64,000 nt of DNA from Cristatella mucedo (taxonomy: Eukaryota > Bryozoa > Phylactolaemata > Cristatellidae): positions 1,069,501 to 1,133,500 of the forward strand of contig WPIO01000098.1 of the NCBI GenBank assembly GCA_009760855.2. The letters are read 5' to 3'. The notes under the pieces are model-generated. The model did not search any database. It saw only the letters and a program-made list of their open reading frames with translations, and was not told the DNA's origin. Position numbers and translations under genes: made by a program. Positions within the stretch are counted from its first letter, which is position 1; every line of letters begins with the position of its first letter. Shown piece after piece: positions 45,742 through 58,884 of the stretch.

Positions 45742-45884
45742 GCCGAGCTGGTTTGGTCTAGCGGTTAAGGTGCTCGCCCGACCAAGGTCTGACTGAGGTC
45801 GTGGGCTCCAGCCCCGAGGCATATGCGAAGCGCCTGAATAAAGATTAAGTTCTCTTGGGGCGATATATAAATTAATTGTATTTT
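45742..45884 (+). mobile_element. SINE-1, best preserved copy
   Basis: The head GCCGAGCTGGTTTGGTCTAG with GGTTAAGGTGCTCGCC is a Pol III box A context, and GTCGTGGGCTCCAGCC is the box B context. The tail AAGCGCC ... GATTAAGTTCTCTT ... GGGCGATAT repeats the LINE-B hairpin. Confidence 0.85.
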
Positions 45885-46182
45885 CCACATTTAAAAAGAG
45901 CTTGCAATTACCCCTATTTAGGACAGCATTTAGTGGGTCCCTGTGATTCGTCCTTGATATGCTTATGCGTGCTGACACTGTGCATGCTGCCACTAACCAC
46001 ATTTGCATGCTGACCATGTGCATGTCACCCCTAACCATGTTATTCATTTGTTTATTTATCAAGCATGATTTTACTCACCCTTCAATTGCATTTCCCTTTG
46101 CAGCACATGTAAAGCGCCTAAAGAGAGATTCAGTTATCTGAGGGCGCTTTATCAAGAGCATTATTATTATTATTATTAATTG
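45885..46182 (+). mobile_element. LINE-B 3' end
   Basis: The end of the coding region, the UTR with GCATGCTG repeats, and a complete hairpin tail with an ATT repeat. It abuts SINE-1 (45742-45884) in the same orientation. Confidence 0.82.
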
Positions 46183-46199
46183 TTTTGCCCTAATATCAG

Positions 46200-48400
46200 T
46201 AGCAATTGTAAAAGATCTGCCACTGCTAAAAGCTGAAAATTTATTTTAGCCGCGGTTGCCAATATTTCCTAACTAATCATCAACAATTTTCAAAAGCTTA
46301 ACATTCGACCTTCTGCTCCTATGAAAATGCATTTCAATACAATAGCCACATCTAGTTAAGCAGACTGAGCCTGACTGTGAATTAGAGAATTTGCAGGCAC
46401 GACCCATTCTTATCGATCCGTTCACCTTTCGGCAAAGCTCGGCGACGTTGAACCTTGATGCATATCACCAATGAGGTGAAAAACAATTGACATCACGGAC
46501 GTCAATCTGTTGTCCCTTGTCTCTTTTAATCTCACTGAAGCCAGTATGTAATGCCGAATTATGCCTGCCTCGCTAAAGATAACTGAGAACAACAAGGGAT
46601 CCAAACTGAATAGTTTTTAAAGCAGAATTTCTGCTAGTTTCAAGAGCATTTAGATTTAGTTTTAAAGTTAGTGCACTAACCATCAAATGACTAAGTTAGT
46701 CTTTCAGCCTCTGTCATGAGACGGCGAGTTCAAAATTCGGCTGCTACCGATAATTGCCCTTGTGTAGTCAGTCGTCCAGTTCTCGCGGTTGACATTCTCG
46801 GTCGGCGAGGCAGACACATTTTTTGCTTACTGTGGTAGCAGCTTTGCTGACGCAGTAGTATAGTCAAGGCACGAAACATGCTCTGCAAAACGTTTGGGTG
46901 AAGCGTAGACATGTAACACTGTATACATGTAGCCGAGTTCTACGGGGTCAGAGGCTAATTCCCGTCAAGCCCCACCCTACTCAGGCCATGCTGCCTCTCG
47001 CCGTTTCGCAGTGCAAGGGTAAGACGAGTGGCCGTCTTCTGTATAATATCACATGCGTCAAAAAAACAGGGGAACTTAACAATTCTACAGTGAGGATCCT
47101 ATGCAAAGTACAGTATAGCGGTACAAGACGACGCAGCAAGCCCGAACAAACGTGTTACTTGGTCAGTCGGCTTCCGCGCATCCGCCGTTGTACCGACTCC
47201 GTTCCAAAAGTACGAGCGTACGCCGTATAAGATCCGGCTAGCAGAGTAACGGCTTGGCTAGTCGGAGTCGGCTTCTACCACTGTCGAGAACTTCCGCCGA
47301 AAGATGCCAACTCACGGGGGCCATGAACACACTGCATTGGTAACGCGGAATATACAAGCCGTAACAACTAGAGTGCTATCCAGCTCCTCTTGGGTTTTGG
47401 GTACCCGTTTCCTTGCATGAGCGCCGCATCACCGGAGCACGCCTGTGTCGATCCAGGTACGTAACACTGCGAGACCGGGAGCCTTCAACACCACGAAATA
47501 CTCGGCAAACTTCCCTTACCCAAGAGCCCCAGTGACCTCTCTTCACTGCACATCCGGCCACCCAGACAGGTCAGGCCCCAGCCTAGCAGGTGACATTTAC
47601 CACATTCCTACCGTCCTGTCCCGGCCAATCAGACCTAGCCTGGGTACATGCATACCACCACAGGATTCTGTTCAATTTACTAGGCTTAATTTACAGAGAC
47701 CTGGCTTTTCTTATGAAGGCGCACTTTCTTTACTCACGTTCTTTAAGGTCCTTTCTCGGGAGCATTGGGGTGATTGCCGACCAGCTAAAACTCACATTGT
47801 ACTCTAATCAAGCCTTTCCTAGCTCTGAATTAGCAAACCAGCTCTCTTCTGCCTAGCCCAGAGACGGCAAATAAGACTCAGTGGCGCCAACTCATGATTC
47901 ACCCCTTCCCATTATGCATAGCCTTGTTGAATCCACGGGAAGCTGCACAATAGATTCTGCTCACACAAAGTATGTCAGTATACCAAGTGCAAGCGATGCC
48001 AGTAATGCTGATGAGTAAATTGCTACAGGTAGCGAGGGAGTGAGACAAGGAACAATAAGAAAACCGATCAACAGTTTTCCTAACACGTTTTAATATCCAT
48101 AAAAATGGACAGTTCAGAAACTTTCATGAACAGCTGTAGAACAGACGGGATTCCATTGCTACGATAACTGAGCTCACGTTTACAATGTTGCCTTAAAATG
48201 CGATCAAGTTGGGCATCGATTCAGTACAGCTACCAAAAAATGCTTTGCGACAACTAGCAGCAACATGCAAAGAACACGGTACTGCAGCCCACAGTGGTGT
48301 GCTTTGATATAAAACTGATCAGCATTAGGAAGAGACAGAAAGCGACGGAATACGATGGTCAAATGAGCACGGACGGACCGGACGGATTAAGAACACGGTC
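46200..48400. other. No feature recognised
   Basis: Several 60-120 codon frames (46898-47230, 47445-47807) without splice or domain support. Confidence 0.5.
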
Positions 48401-48404
48401 AAAC

Positions 48405-48512
48405 CGTGTTCTTAATAATAATATAATAATAATATTGCACTTGATAAAGCGCCCTCAGAGAACTTAATCTCTTTCTAGGCGCTTTACATTTGCTGCAAAG
48501 TGATACGCAATA
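48405..48512 (-). mobile_element. Tail-only LINE-B insertion
   Basis: A well preserved terminal hairpin with an AAT-repeat side, with no LINE-B UTR beyond it. Confidence 0.82.
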
Positions 48513-48589
48513 GATCCCGTCCGGTCAGAGTGCAGGCAGCAATGCCACCAACTCCAGGGATGCAGGCCCATCAGCCTCGTCTCTCAAAT

Positions 48590-49180
48590 AACAATAATAG
48601 TAATACTGCACTTAATAAAGCGCCATCAGATAACTCAATTTCTTTCTAGGCGTTTTAAATTAGCTGCAAAGCGAAACGCGATTGAATGGTGAGTAATATC
48701 ATGTTTTATAAACAAGATAAAAAAGGGTTAGGGTTGACATGCACAGGGCCAGCATGCAAGCGTGGTTAGTTGCAGCAAGTGCAGTGTCAGCACCCATAAG
48801 CCCATGAAGGATGAACGACAGGGACCCACTAAATGCTGTCCTAAATGGGCATGTTTTAAAGTTCTTTTTAAATCTGGTCAAGTGAGGTGATATTTTGACG
48901 CAAGTCGGGAGTGAGTTCGAGGTTTTATGAGCGTACGAACTAAATGCACAATCTCTAAAGGATTTGAGGTTTCTTCAAGGTATTCATAAGCTGTTAGATT
49001 CCGAAAAGTGCTCGGTATGATGCTTGGCCTGGTGGCGGAGTAGATCTGAGAGATAGGCTGGAGCCAAATAATGAAGTGACATACAAGTTAGCGACAAAAC
49101 CTTGAAGTCAATCCGTTGCTTGACTGGTAGCCAGTGCAGGTCGGCAATAAGTGGTGTGACCTGGCAACGGCGATGAATTG
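48590..49180 (-). mobile_element. LINE-B 3' part
   Basis: Hairpin tail at 48600-48670, then the UTR and the end of the coding region (VTPLIADLHWLPVKQRIDFK in the ORF at 49196-48984). A separate tail-only copy lies just upstream at 48405-48510. Confidence 0.8.
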
Positions 49181-49189
49181 TTCCTTCCT

Positions 49190-50460
49190 TGAGCAAGTCC
49201 GTGTGCTAGTTGGACCTGAAGGTCAAAAATACAAAAGTCACGGTAGCACCAGCATTCGGGTCTGTTGTGGCAGTATCGACTGGAAATACCGATCCGTAGT
49301 GCTAAGATATAAGGATTTGCGATTCGAAGCTTGGGTATAAACCGTTAATTTATAGTATTGACTTCAGCTCTACGGTCGAGCTGGAGGCATAAGCTCTTAT
49401 CGGTAGCAACCATCAAGGCTCTAGTGGTCTTACCTTTCAATCCATCCAAACGCACTTACTTGCACCGAGTTTAGTGAGAGCAGGTTCGTCGCCCAAGTGC
49501 ACGTAATGCAGTATAGCCTTAAACTGACTGACGGACTGATTCCGTTTGCGAGGCAACTTGATTCGTTGCTGTGAATATCTGTGTGCACAATAATTGATTT
49601 CCTACACTCTACCTCGCCGAAGGACGTATCGGCTGTCGTCAAACGAAAGCTAGCTAGAAATCTTTGGTAGCTAGATATCTAGCTCATGGGATTCGAGCTT
49701 TTCCTGGTTAATGGAGATTTAATCAGTGAGATGTTGTGCTTCTTGAAAAGGCTGAGATGTCGGAATGGAGCTGATAATGTGGACCAATCACACCATTGAG
49801 TTTCCCTTCAAATATTCATCTTTTAAAGTTTATTTTCTGACTTTGAGCTTTCCAAATCAAGCCTCTATCAAGACCAAAGGTAGCACCTGCATCTAGTTGG
49901 CTGAATGAACTGTTTCTAGAGGCAAGCCTTACAATGTTTTATGTTACTGACTGACAGTTACTTGCTGTACAACATATTCGTAATGTCTAAAAGGTTCTTC
50001 TATCCCCGTTAGTGGTGTAAATTCATGTACATGCTTAAAAATCTTATCCATTTGCACAGAATGCGTAATTTTTAATCGTGTTATGTACTTTTCTATATAA
50101 CTTATGAGCTTATTGGTTGATTGATATGATGAGCTTGGCACGATCGATGTTACGTCACGAGTTTTGTCGATTCTTCCATCAAGAGTATTGCAGTCTGAAC
50201 AGCAGTGAATTAATCTATTATCTCTGAAAGTAGAAGTGTGTTCTTGCTAAGTCACACGACGTTCTCTCTAGATCAGATGACGTCTGCCTAGACTTGCTAA
50301 AAACGAAGATGCGGTCGGAAGGAAACGAGCTTCAGCCCATCTTGAAAGTTTGGTGAAAGACGTCTGAGAATTAGGCTGAGCTTGAATTGGCTAGACTGGA
50401 TGCGAAAAATCTGAGGACTTGGCACTCGATAAAAGTTAGGCAAGCTATGCTCGATTGAAT
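49190..50460. other. No feature recognised
   Basis: Short frames only; possibly older unrecognised repeat sequence between LINE-B and block B. Confidence 0.45.
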
Positions 50461-50969
50461 AGCTCGATTCACGAACGAGTGAACTTAATGAGAAGGAGAG
50501 CCAAAGAATCACCCTAGAGGTGGCCAGTCGACGTGAGGAGTTTCATATAAAGGACTAAGTGCATGTAAAACTGGGAGAACACATTGGTGACACAATCTGA
50601 GACAAAATCTGTATAAACAGCGGGCATGCTGTTGCTTTTGGAACACAAGAGGTTTGCTGTACAAAAACGCCAAAACCATGGTCCGAGAAGCGCCAGCCTG
50701 TGCTTGATAGCAAGCATGGCATATAGTTGTGCCCTGCATATCAGCATGGTGCTTCTGTTTTGTTGTCTTCTCATGGCTGCAAAGCTCGGAGGTAAAGCTT
50801 TTGCTCTTGACAAATGAAATCGTTACTTCAAATCCTGTAGTAGGCAATCTGTTGTTGGTAACTCTAAGAGGTGGTGATAATCGTTTAGGCTCGTCAGCTA
50901 AACAATTTAATAGCAGTGCCCCCAAACATATCTCAATGTGCTAGCCTATATTTAATGTGCTCGTTCATA

Positions 50970-51062
50970 CTATGATAATAATAATAATAATAATTCAATT
51001 GATAAAGTGCCCTCAGAGTACTTAATCTCTCTCTAGGCGCTTTATATTTGCTGTAAAGTGAC
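50970..51062 (-). mobile_element. Tail-only LINE-B insertion
   Basis: An AAT repeat then the terminal hairpin in reverse complement. It interrupts block B between stretches aligning to about 21.37 and 21.39 kb; block A has no insertion there, so it postdates the duplication. Confidence 0.82.
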
Positions 51063-51584
51063 CATGGTCGTGGGATTGCGGCATATTTAAACACCCAAGG
51101 GCAGTGAGAGAGATCAATTAAGCTCTCTTAAAGTGCTATACTTTTAATACTTATCCAGTCACTTTAAAATTCGCTACGAGAGAATTAGGACATAAAGTTA
51201 ATGGTCACGAACGCTATCAAAGAACCAAAAGCAAACGACTATGCTGGTTAGGCTAGCTATAATGCTACAGCAAGCATGCAGACATTCTTAGCCATCAGGT
51301 ACTAAGACCTATGGTTACAAACGTCCATTAAATCATGTATACAGGTTAGCACTGGAGGTAAAAGCGAAGAAATATTCAAGTTGAGCCGTATGTTAAGTTC
51401 GTGTAACTAAAACTTAAACTATATAAAGTCAATACAGACGGTGACTACAAGTTAGTTCCACCTGTTAACAAGCTGAAGGCCAAACCTTGTGAGGATTTCA
51501 ATTTAGCACGAGAATGGTGTCATGACTAGGTGTTAAGCAAAGGTTGATTCCAGATAAATCTGCAGGAGAAAAGGAATCTGCTAG

Positions 51585-51765
51585 CCAGGCTTGGTCGTCC
51601 ACTAGCTGTTAACCCATGAGGTGAGGGGCTCACTCTTCATAAACCAGTACGTGGTTTGAATCTTGCAGTGAACGAATCGTTATCACCGGCAGCAAGCGGT
51701 GGTGATGGCCGGAAAGGATCTTCTGCCGCTATAGAAACGAGGCTGCTAAATCAGCTATGTTTTTG
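51585..51765 (+). mobile_element. SINE-2, degraded (block B copy)
   Basis: Counterpart of the copy at 21.94-22.11 kb, with GCAAGCGGTGGTGATGGCC and AATCAGCTATGTTTTTGC readable. Confidence 0.72.
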
Positions 51766-53469
51766 CAAGGAAGTGGCGTCACCCGTAAGCCAGACTGAGG
51801 CAGACAACTAGCCTTGACGTCCGCCGCTATTTACTATCTTCTAACTTCTGGGATGATGGCTCAATTTGAGCCAAAAGTGTGCTTATGGAAGCAAAACAGA
51901 ACAGAGTATCGAAACTATCTCCATCGAGAGCACGTCCCCACCATCCCGTCCCGCCGTCCCACTAAGCTGCCCTCATCATCAACAGCATTGCTTCCTGCCT
52001 ACATTGCTACAGTAAATTGAGAAAACATTGTGGCTCATAAAACAGCCTTACAGAATGCCTCACTTTTACTTGGCAGTTCATTCCATAGAGGTAAAATGAG
52101 CGATCACACAAAAGCGTTGAAGAATCAGGAATGACAACCAGCAACGGCAGCAGCATGGCAACAAGCGGCAGCCGTAGCTACGGCCCTAGCCGCCTGATTC
52201 ACTGAGTCAATGGCAAAGCGAACAAGCAGCAGCTTTTCTTGCAGTAGCCGTGGCTGCTTCAGAGGAAGAGGATTTTGGTCGCTGCGCATCACCCACTGAA
52301 TCCACCTTTCTTTGTCAAACGATCGAAGCCGTTTCGTTGATCTACAAAGGCGTGCAGAGTGCATCGACCTTCATGGCAAGCCTATCCATCTGGGCATTCA
52401 TTGGTACGCCTTTGCAAGGCCAAGTCAGCTATTGGCTTTGGCCTGCAGAGACAAGAATATAGAACACATTATCGTTCACTTAAGTTGGGAATATGCCGCA
52501 GGAGAATTGTTGAATGGTTTCTTAACCGAGATGTAAGAGCCATCCGACATTGTGTGCACCTATAGAGCTGCAACTATTAACCGGAACAAGCAAGATCGAA
52601 AACAGATCAGCCCTACTTTGACAAGTGATTTCCTGGTCAAAACCTTTGATCAATCGGCAATCATCCCCCAGAATTATCAGCACTCCGAAAGCAAACTGCT
52701 CACTACCCAGATGCAGGGCAAGCACAGCAGCAACCACATGAGTGGTGGCTGGCGTCGGGATCACGGAGCCCCGATTCCATCTGATATAATCGCCCCTACT
52801 GGCTTGGTGGCTAAAGGCAGCTGCTCATGTATGGATAGCAGCCGTCACAGAGACAACCAGTGGCAGTTTTTACTATCAGCCAAAATTGTGTGAGCTCGAA
52901 GAACCAACGACGGGGGTAGTGTTTAGAACTAATACTCAGCAGCTTCGGAAGAACAATAAACCAAAATTGGTCAACGCTCGCTCTGGGCGAGCCCAGGCAA
53001 AACTTCAGGAAAGAGAGGTCGAAAGAGCTCTACTTTGCAAAGCCGGTGGTCGCTCACGTTACATGGTGCAGTTGGCTGCCTGGGGCCAAGAAGGTTGACT
53101 CGTGCAAGCTTATACAAAACTGTGATATGCTCACTTCCGCCATGTCGGCGTAGTCAAAACTTTGAAACGCCTGTATCGACTGATGACCCGGCATCCTCCA
53201 GCCACAACCACTGCACTGATGCTGCAACAAGGTTGGCGCAAGCGAACGTGTTGAGTAAGCATGAACACAACCGCACGTAAAAAGAAGACGGTGGCAGTGT
53301 GGCACTGTTGGCACTGTTATTACAGCTAACTCAAACTCCTGACCCCAACTGAGGCCGACTGCCAGCCAATGCCTTTCTTTTACACAAAAACAACTCGTAC
53401 GAAAAAAGGCCTGCTCTAAACAAAACTGCTGGCACTACTGGGAAGCGAAGCAAATGCGGGGCAATCTAG

Positions 53470-53860
53470 TTATTTCAGATTCACCATCATTCAATCATGT
53501 TTCCTTCACATGATATATGATGTGTCTGTAAAGATATTTATTTCTCTAAGGATACTTTATCAAGTGTATGATTGATATTATCGAATGGTTATTGGTACTA
53601 TGTTCAATGGCAGCCAGTATAACATGGCTAGTGGTGGTATGCACTTGGTCAGCATGCAAATATGGTTTGCGGCTGTATGCATAGTGTCAGCGTGCATAAC
53701 CATACAAATAACGGCTTAAGTAGACCCAGTTTGGGCTGGTCGCAAGATGCGGTAGTTCAAAAGATTAGTGGTTACATGCTCGAACGATTAATTACAGGAA
53801 TAACATGGTTACCAGTGACATTTTCAGGATCACCATGCCAGTGTAGTTAAATTATTGTTC
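53470..53860. mobile_element. Degraded LINE-B 3' fragments
   Basis: A weak plus-strand tail at 53520-53590 and a minus-strand UTR piece at 53600-53860 (AACATGGCTAGTGG, GGTCAGCATGCAA). The position roughly corresponds to 23.8-24.2 kb in block A, so the insertions probably predate the duplication. Confidence 0.5.
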
Positions 53861-54338
53861 ATTTACTTTCCCAGACATCAGCTCGATCGCAGACACACAC
53901 AGCCTCACTGGCTGATACATGCTTTCAGACCTTAATGTCCTCATTCCCGGTGGGGACACTCACAAAAACACAGACACATGTAAATACAGGCATGTCCATC
54001 ATGTTTGCGCATACATTCCTCCCTTCTTTTATTCCTGCAGCACCCACGGCCACCAAAAATACACAGTTGAGTTCAGCTCACGTTTCCTTCATATAATTTC
54101 CTGCTTTTGGAAATATTCTTAGCATAAACTAGGCTGAATGAATTAAATGTGCTCTACAATGAAATGAGATGATTCGTTCTTAAAATGTCGTATAATGAAA
54201 AGGCAATTTTTTTCGAAAACTTAGCAAACTTTACAAGTCGGCGTGACGGGAGTCAGGCTAACTGAGCCAATATCCTACCTAATCATTTGAACTTCGGGTG
54301 TCACTAGGTTATTTGTGGGACAGGCGGCGGTCTTCTGG

Positions 54339-54453
54339 CTAGACAACAGACAGAGGCACGAGAGCCGCAACTGAGCCTCTAAGGCAACCATACTTTTGGA
54401 GCTCCTAGATAACGATCCCTGTTTAGCCGTCGTGGTCACATCGTAAGCCGAGC
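54339..54453 (-). pseudogene. Remnant of exon 11
   Basis: Same length as exon 11. The codon for Tyr in DDGYSG has become TAA, and a second stop TAG follows. The terminal TAG is at the same place as in block A. Confidence 0.75.
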
Positions 54454-55487
54454 CTTTAGCAAACACAAGCTAACGACTCTTAATTACAGCAATGTCGAAG
54501 CATCAGTCCAACAAGTTCACAAAAAAATTATGCCGGCAACCCTACATCTCAGAGTTGTGTTAGCTAAGCTATCACTTGCAGCGAAGGGTATGCTGAATTA
54601 AAAACGAGACTCTAGTGACTAAGCCAGGCGGAGGCAACAGAAGGTAAAAGGCAGCCCTAGGCCGTTAGGAAGAGTTTGCAGCAAACGCAAAACAGCTTTT
54701 TCCATAATGCCAGCTAGCCATTATTGCGATACAGCCTAGAGCGTGTCATGCCGTTTTTGACCACAAGAAGAGGCTCGGGCAGAATGGTGGCGTGAGAAGA
54801 GTCGGTCTCAAGTGCAGAAGAGAATGAGTGATCAAGCAAAAAGCAGCAGCAGCAGAAAGCAGAGGCTATAAATAAAGCATAAGACTGAGCAGCCCGACCA
54901 TGCTGTCGCTCACAGGTGAATCTACCGCTGGGTGACCTATTAACTGAACGGTTACCTTCAAACATGGAAAGTCCGGGTCATGTTCAAATTGCATATCTCT
55001 CACAACCTGATCGCATGCAACAGCTTGGTGTAATTATTTAGGATATTGAGCTTCCATTTGTAGCTCGAGTTATCGTCGCGAACAGCACAGAACGCTAGCC
55101 GACGAGCAACACTGCCAGCTTATTTCGCCTCCATAATGAGAAGGGCGAAGCATAACTCTCACCACCCCTCTCGCCCACCGGAGTCCACCGACTTCCTTGT
55201 CAGAACAATCACCAATAGCACGTCGCGGCTGCCTACCATATCGAGTGTCATAGATCACTCGTACAACGATCAGGGAAAATGGCATCAAATTAATGAAACC
55301 ACACCATTGATGACATTGCAATTTCATGTCCACACGGTGCTTAGTCCAAAAAAGATTTGTGACTTTTCAGAACTCTTGTTATACGTTTAAGTGACTACTC
55401 TCTCGGTAACTTGTAGAGCTTACTACAATTCGCATTCAAAGAGATCGGAAAGCAGCACTGGCGATCATCGCCACCATCACAGCTTAC

Positions 55488-55682
55488 CTTCGCAGCTCCT
55501 CGATAAGGCAAATGCTTTCCTTGACGCCAAGCTTGATGCGTGGTAAACACGACTGCTCCAGGATCTGAGCCGATTGCTGCGGACGGAAAGGTAAATGCAT
55601 GCACAGCACACTGCAGATGATGTAGTAAATTCTGTTGCAAATCACGACATATATCTTCAATCCTTAGTCGTGCAGTACAATT
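55488..55682 (-). pseudogene. Remnant of exon 10
   Basis: Same length (195 bases) and same splice sites as the intact exon 10, but a TAA occurs six codons in where the functional copy has AAA. The last ~110 bases are nearly unchanged from block A. Confidence 0.78.
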
Positions 55683-56519
55683 CTGCAATTGCCATCGTTC
55701 CATGATCACAAGGCAGAAGAGAACATGTCAGGTTGCTAGCTAGCCTGTTCACGACAGCTCAGCTACCGCCTATGACGAGGATGAAGCAAGCTGATGCTCC
55801 AAGCAGAATCCCCGGTGACTTCTGACAAAAGAGGTGCAATAATCACACATGGTCACGTATGTGTGAGAGGATGCATGCTAGGCGTTAACGTTTGTAGGCG
55901 GAAATAAGTGCCAATAACTCACGCAAGCAAGACAAAGGAGTAGCTTCCATATATGGGCAGCTAATTAATTAAGTAGAAAATTATGTGACATTGAATTGCA
56001 AAAGGATTCGAAGGCATATATAGAACTGATGCAGCAATGGGTCGGGCATTATCGGAAGTGGCAGATTCATTCGAGTCGAACTGAACGTGCCATGCGAGCT
56101 CGTTTTGGGATGCAGATGAAGGAAAACATGCTAGCCATACTGGCTTTCTAGACTCGCAACAGTCAACCCGTGCCAATAAGAACCGCCTGAGAGAGTGTTG
56201 CCTCCATCACCTTGCTTCACCCAGCAGTCATCTATCGCCTTTAGAACATCAGCTAGCCTGACGTAAGCAGCGGATAGCAGGTGAACTTGGGCAGTCAGTA
56301 AAAAAAACTGCAGAAGCTAATGAAGACTAGCAACAACCGTCGGCTAGATGAGAGCAAGTCATCGTCGGGCACAGCATCCAAGCAGGGCACAACTATTGCG
56401 ACGTCAACAGCGGTAGCCCGGCAAACGTTGCTTGCGGTTCCACTACATGTAAACAAGGGGCTAGAGCCCCAGAAGTCGGTCTGAGCTGGCCTTGGGCCTT
56501 GCACTGTGGCGAGCCTTAC

Positions 56520-56699
56520 AGTCCGATCTGATCATAAGCGTCTAAAAAGAGATTAAGTTCTCAGAGGGCGCTTTATTAAGTACATTGCCATTATTATTAT
56601 CCTCGTTCTCGATAGATGCGTCACTTAGTCACCGTCGTCGTTGATAAACTGAGACCGAAGCTGGCCGGCCTTGCTTGCTGACGCACCGGAAGTGCGGGC
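56520..56699 (-). pseudogene. Remnant of exon 9 with transposon tail inside
   Basis: The frame SGASASKAGQLRSQF matches exon 9, then a TAA follows FINDDGD. After that, a LINE-B 3' tail of about 67 bases (56534-56600) splits the rest of the exon from its conserved GTAAGG donor. Confidence 0.8.
56534..56600 (+). mobile_element. Tail-only LINE-B insertion in pseudo-exon 9
   Basis: Terminal hairpin and ATT repeat between bases that are adjacent in block A's exon 9. It is truncated on its 5' side to about 67 bases. Confidence 0.82.
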
Positions 56700-57892
56700 C
56701 TGCAAATGAGAAAGGAAGTACGACATGATAGTAGCAAGCACGATGGTCACGTGGGCACAAGTTTCTGGGCACTGCCTGCCACTCTGGTGTCACCCTGCTG
56801 GTCGGTTGGCCGGAAGTAATTCTGGGGTAAGTGGATTGAGCGGGAGCACAAAAAAGGTGAGCAACTCTGTCGGGTTAGGAAAATAAAGTGCATGGCACAG
56901 CAGCCAGCCAAAGTCTTACTAGAATGCGGTAGAAAAGGTTCCTTGCAGAGTCATCCCCTGTGAACGGCAGTTCATCGGACGGACGTCAAGCATTAGGAGG
57001 AAGGTTCAATTGGTGCGAGCACGGCTGGAAAAGAACCAAGTCACTACGGCTCACACGCAAGTTGGCCACAGCAGCGTTAGCAGTACTTACTTTTTCATGA
57101 GGCCACATGGGCCCACCACGGCCCCTGAATATTTTGGCATATGTGCTTCTGAATGAGCAAGGTCTATACATTCGGCTTCGACTTTTCGATTCAGATCTCT
57201 GCAGACATTCGACATTGCAGCAAAAGCTAAGCTTAGGCCACCGGAATGCTTGACCAATATCATTGTTTGCGATTGAACTCGGTGACATCGCGTGCACCAG
57301 GCAAAAAGCAAAAAAGGCTTGAATTACGAGTTTTACATGAACTTTCATTCAGTCCCCACATGTAAGTCCCAGGAATAAATGCTAAACGGAGAAATTAGCG
57401 CTCGCTGGGTGGGTAGCTTTCACATCACGGCGCCTTCGGCAACACGTAAAGCACCTTATGCAGCAGCCGAATGATATTGGAGAGCGAAAGAAAAATTATA
57501 AGCGCAAAGCATCGAGTGAGTCCACGTCCGTAGCAGCGCCAAAATTTGCACGTGAAAAAGTGCCACACGTAGGCATGAGTTAGTTCACACAAAAAGTTCA
57601 ACAGCAGCCGTCGTCAGCTTAAACTAGCACGTAGCCCACGGTGCAAGCACATGCAGGGCCCATGCATGCACATGAGCACACGTGGGCACGGGTTCGTTCA
57701 CTTGTGCACATGATAGTTCAGGCACTATATGCAGGCAGTTTACCGAACATGGACGGCACTACAGCCATGGAGTAGCCCGCAGCATCACGGAGGCATAGCT
57801 CTACCATGACTGAGGTGTGCCAGGTGATGTAGGGAAAGAGTAAATGACCCAGTTCTTTCAGTTCATTTGCAAGGAAGGCACTGACAGCTTAC

Positions 57893-58078
57893 GTCAAAAG
57901 TGACACAGTAAAGGTCGACGGTGAACTATCCGCACTGAAACTGTTTGACGCATTTCGATGGCAGCTAAGTCCTCACAGCTGGCACCATCATCCACTCTGC
58001 CATGGGTAGCAGGAGCTATTTCGGCAAGGCAAGCCGCGAAGGCTTGACTGGGCTTAAGTTGACTGGCGGACTTTGGGC
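57893..58078 (-). pseudogene. Remnant of exon 7 (extended Tudor)
   Basis: Acceptor CTCTGCAG and donor GTAAGC are kept, but an insertion of several bases gives a TAA eight codons in and shifts the frame through the LPNQAF region. Confidence 0.7.
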
Positions 58079-58309
58079 CTGCAGAGACAGCAAATGGAGC
58101 GACACGTCAGCGCAGCGCACCAAGAGCACAGCACCGTTGGTAACACGTTCTTCAACCGCAGCTGCCGATGCTTGAAGCATGTTCGGATGTGCCGCCCTAA
58201 TGGATGACTAAGATGCGATTCTGAGCTGGTCGCTCGCAGGCCAATCAAAACTTGGAATGCTGGCCTAGCCAACCTTTGCATTACTGCAGGATTACGGCAG
58301 AAATTATAT

Positions 58310-58430
58310 ATCCATCTCAGGCACAGCATCGACGATAGCCAGATACCACAAGCTGTGCCTAAACTGAGATGCCCTCTGCAGGCCGACTTGAGCAATCGCT
58401 GCACGCACCACACAGCTCAGTATAGGTAGC
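58310..58430 (-). pseudogene. Remnant of exon 5 (Tudor core)
   Basis: AIAQVGL and SLWYLAI are still readable against AIAKVGL and SLWYRAI of the intact copy. A TAA appears soon after PEMDI, and the following VDYG exon is missing from a deletion. Confidence 0.7.
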
Positions 58431-58884
58431 CTGGTATAATTCTCTCTTTAAGGAGGGTAGAAAACGATAAATTGAAACAAGCTCAACAATCAGGTCCCTC
58501 GCAGGAAGGATGGCTGCCTGTGCAGATGCATTAGTTTGCAAGCATGTGTGGGCACGAGTGAGTTTATACGAAATAGCAACAAATTGCCGCATTAACTATT
58601 ATAAACAGGTTAAATTTAATGACTTCGCAAGGAATGCTCAGGCTAGGTACTTTTTTGAGGTTTTTGAACGCTTGTCTAAATAGGTGCACATGGCAGCACT
58701 AAGACTCTGAGTTAAAGATTGCGTCCGAGTGGTCACGCCTGCAGCCTCATGCACGTGATTTCACCGAGTTCAATCCCAAACAATGATATTGGTCAAGCAT
58801 TCCTGTGGCCTATCCTTAGCTTTTGCTGCAATGTCGAATGTCTGCAGAGATCCGAAGGGAAAAGTCGAAGCCAACTTTACCTAT

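Noticed and set aside
45742-45815. tRNA-like sequence with box A and box B
   Set aside because: The same head recurs with a fixed non-tRNA body and LINE-like tail at other sites, so it is a SINE; box B departs from the consensus and no proper cloverleaf was seen.
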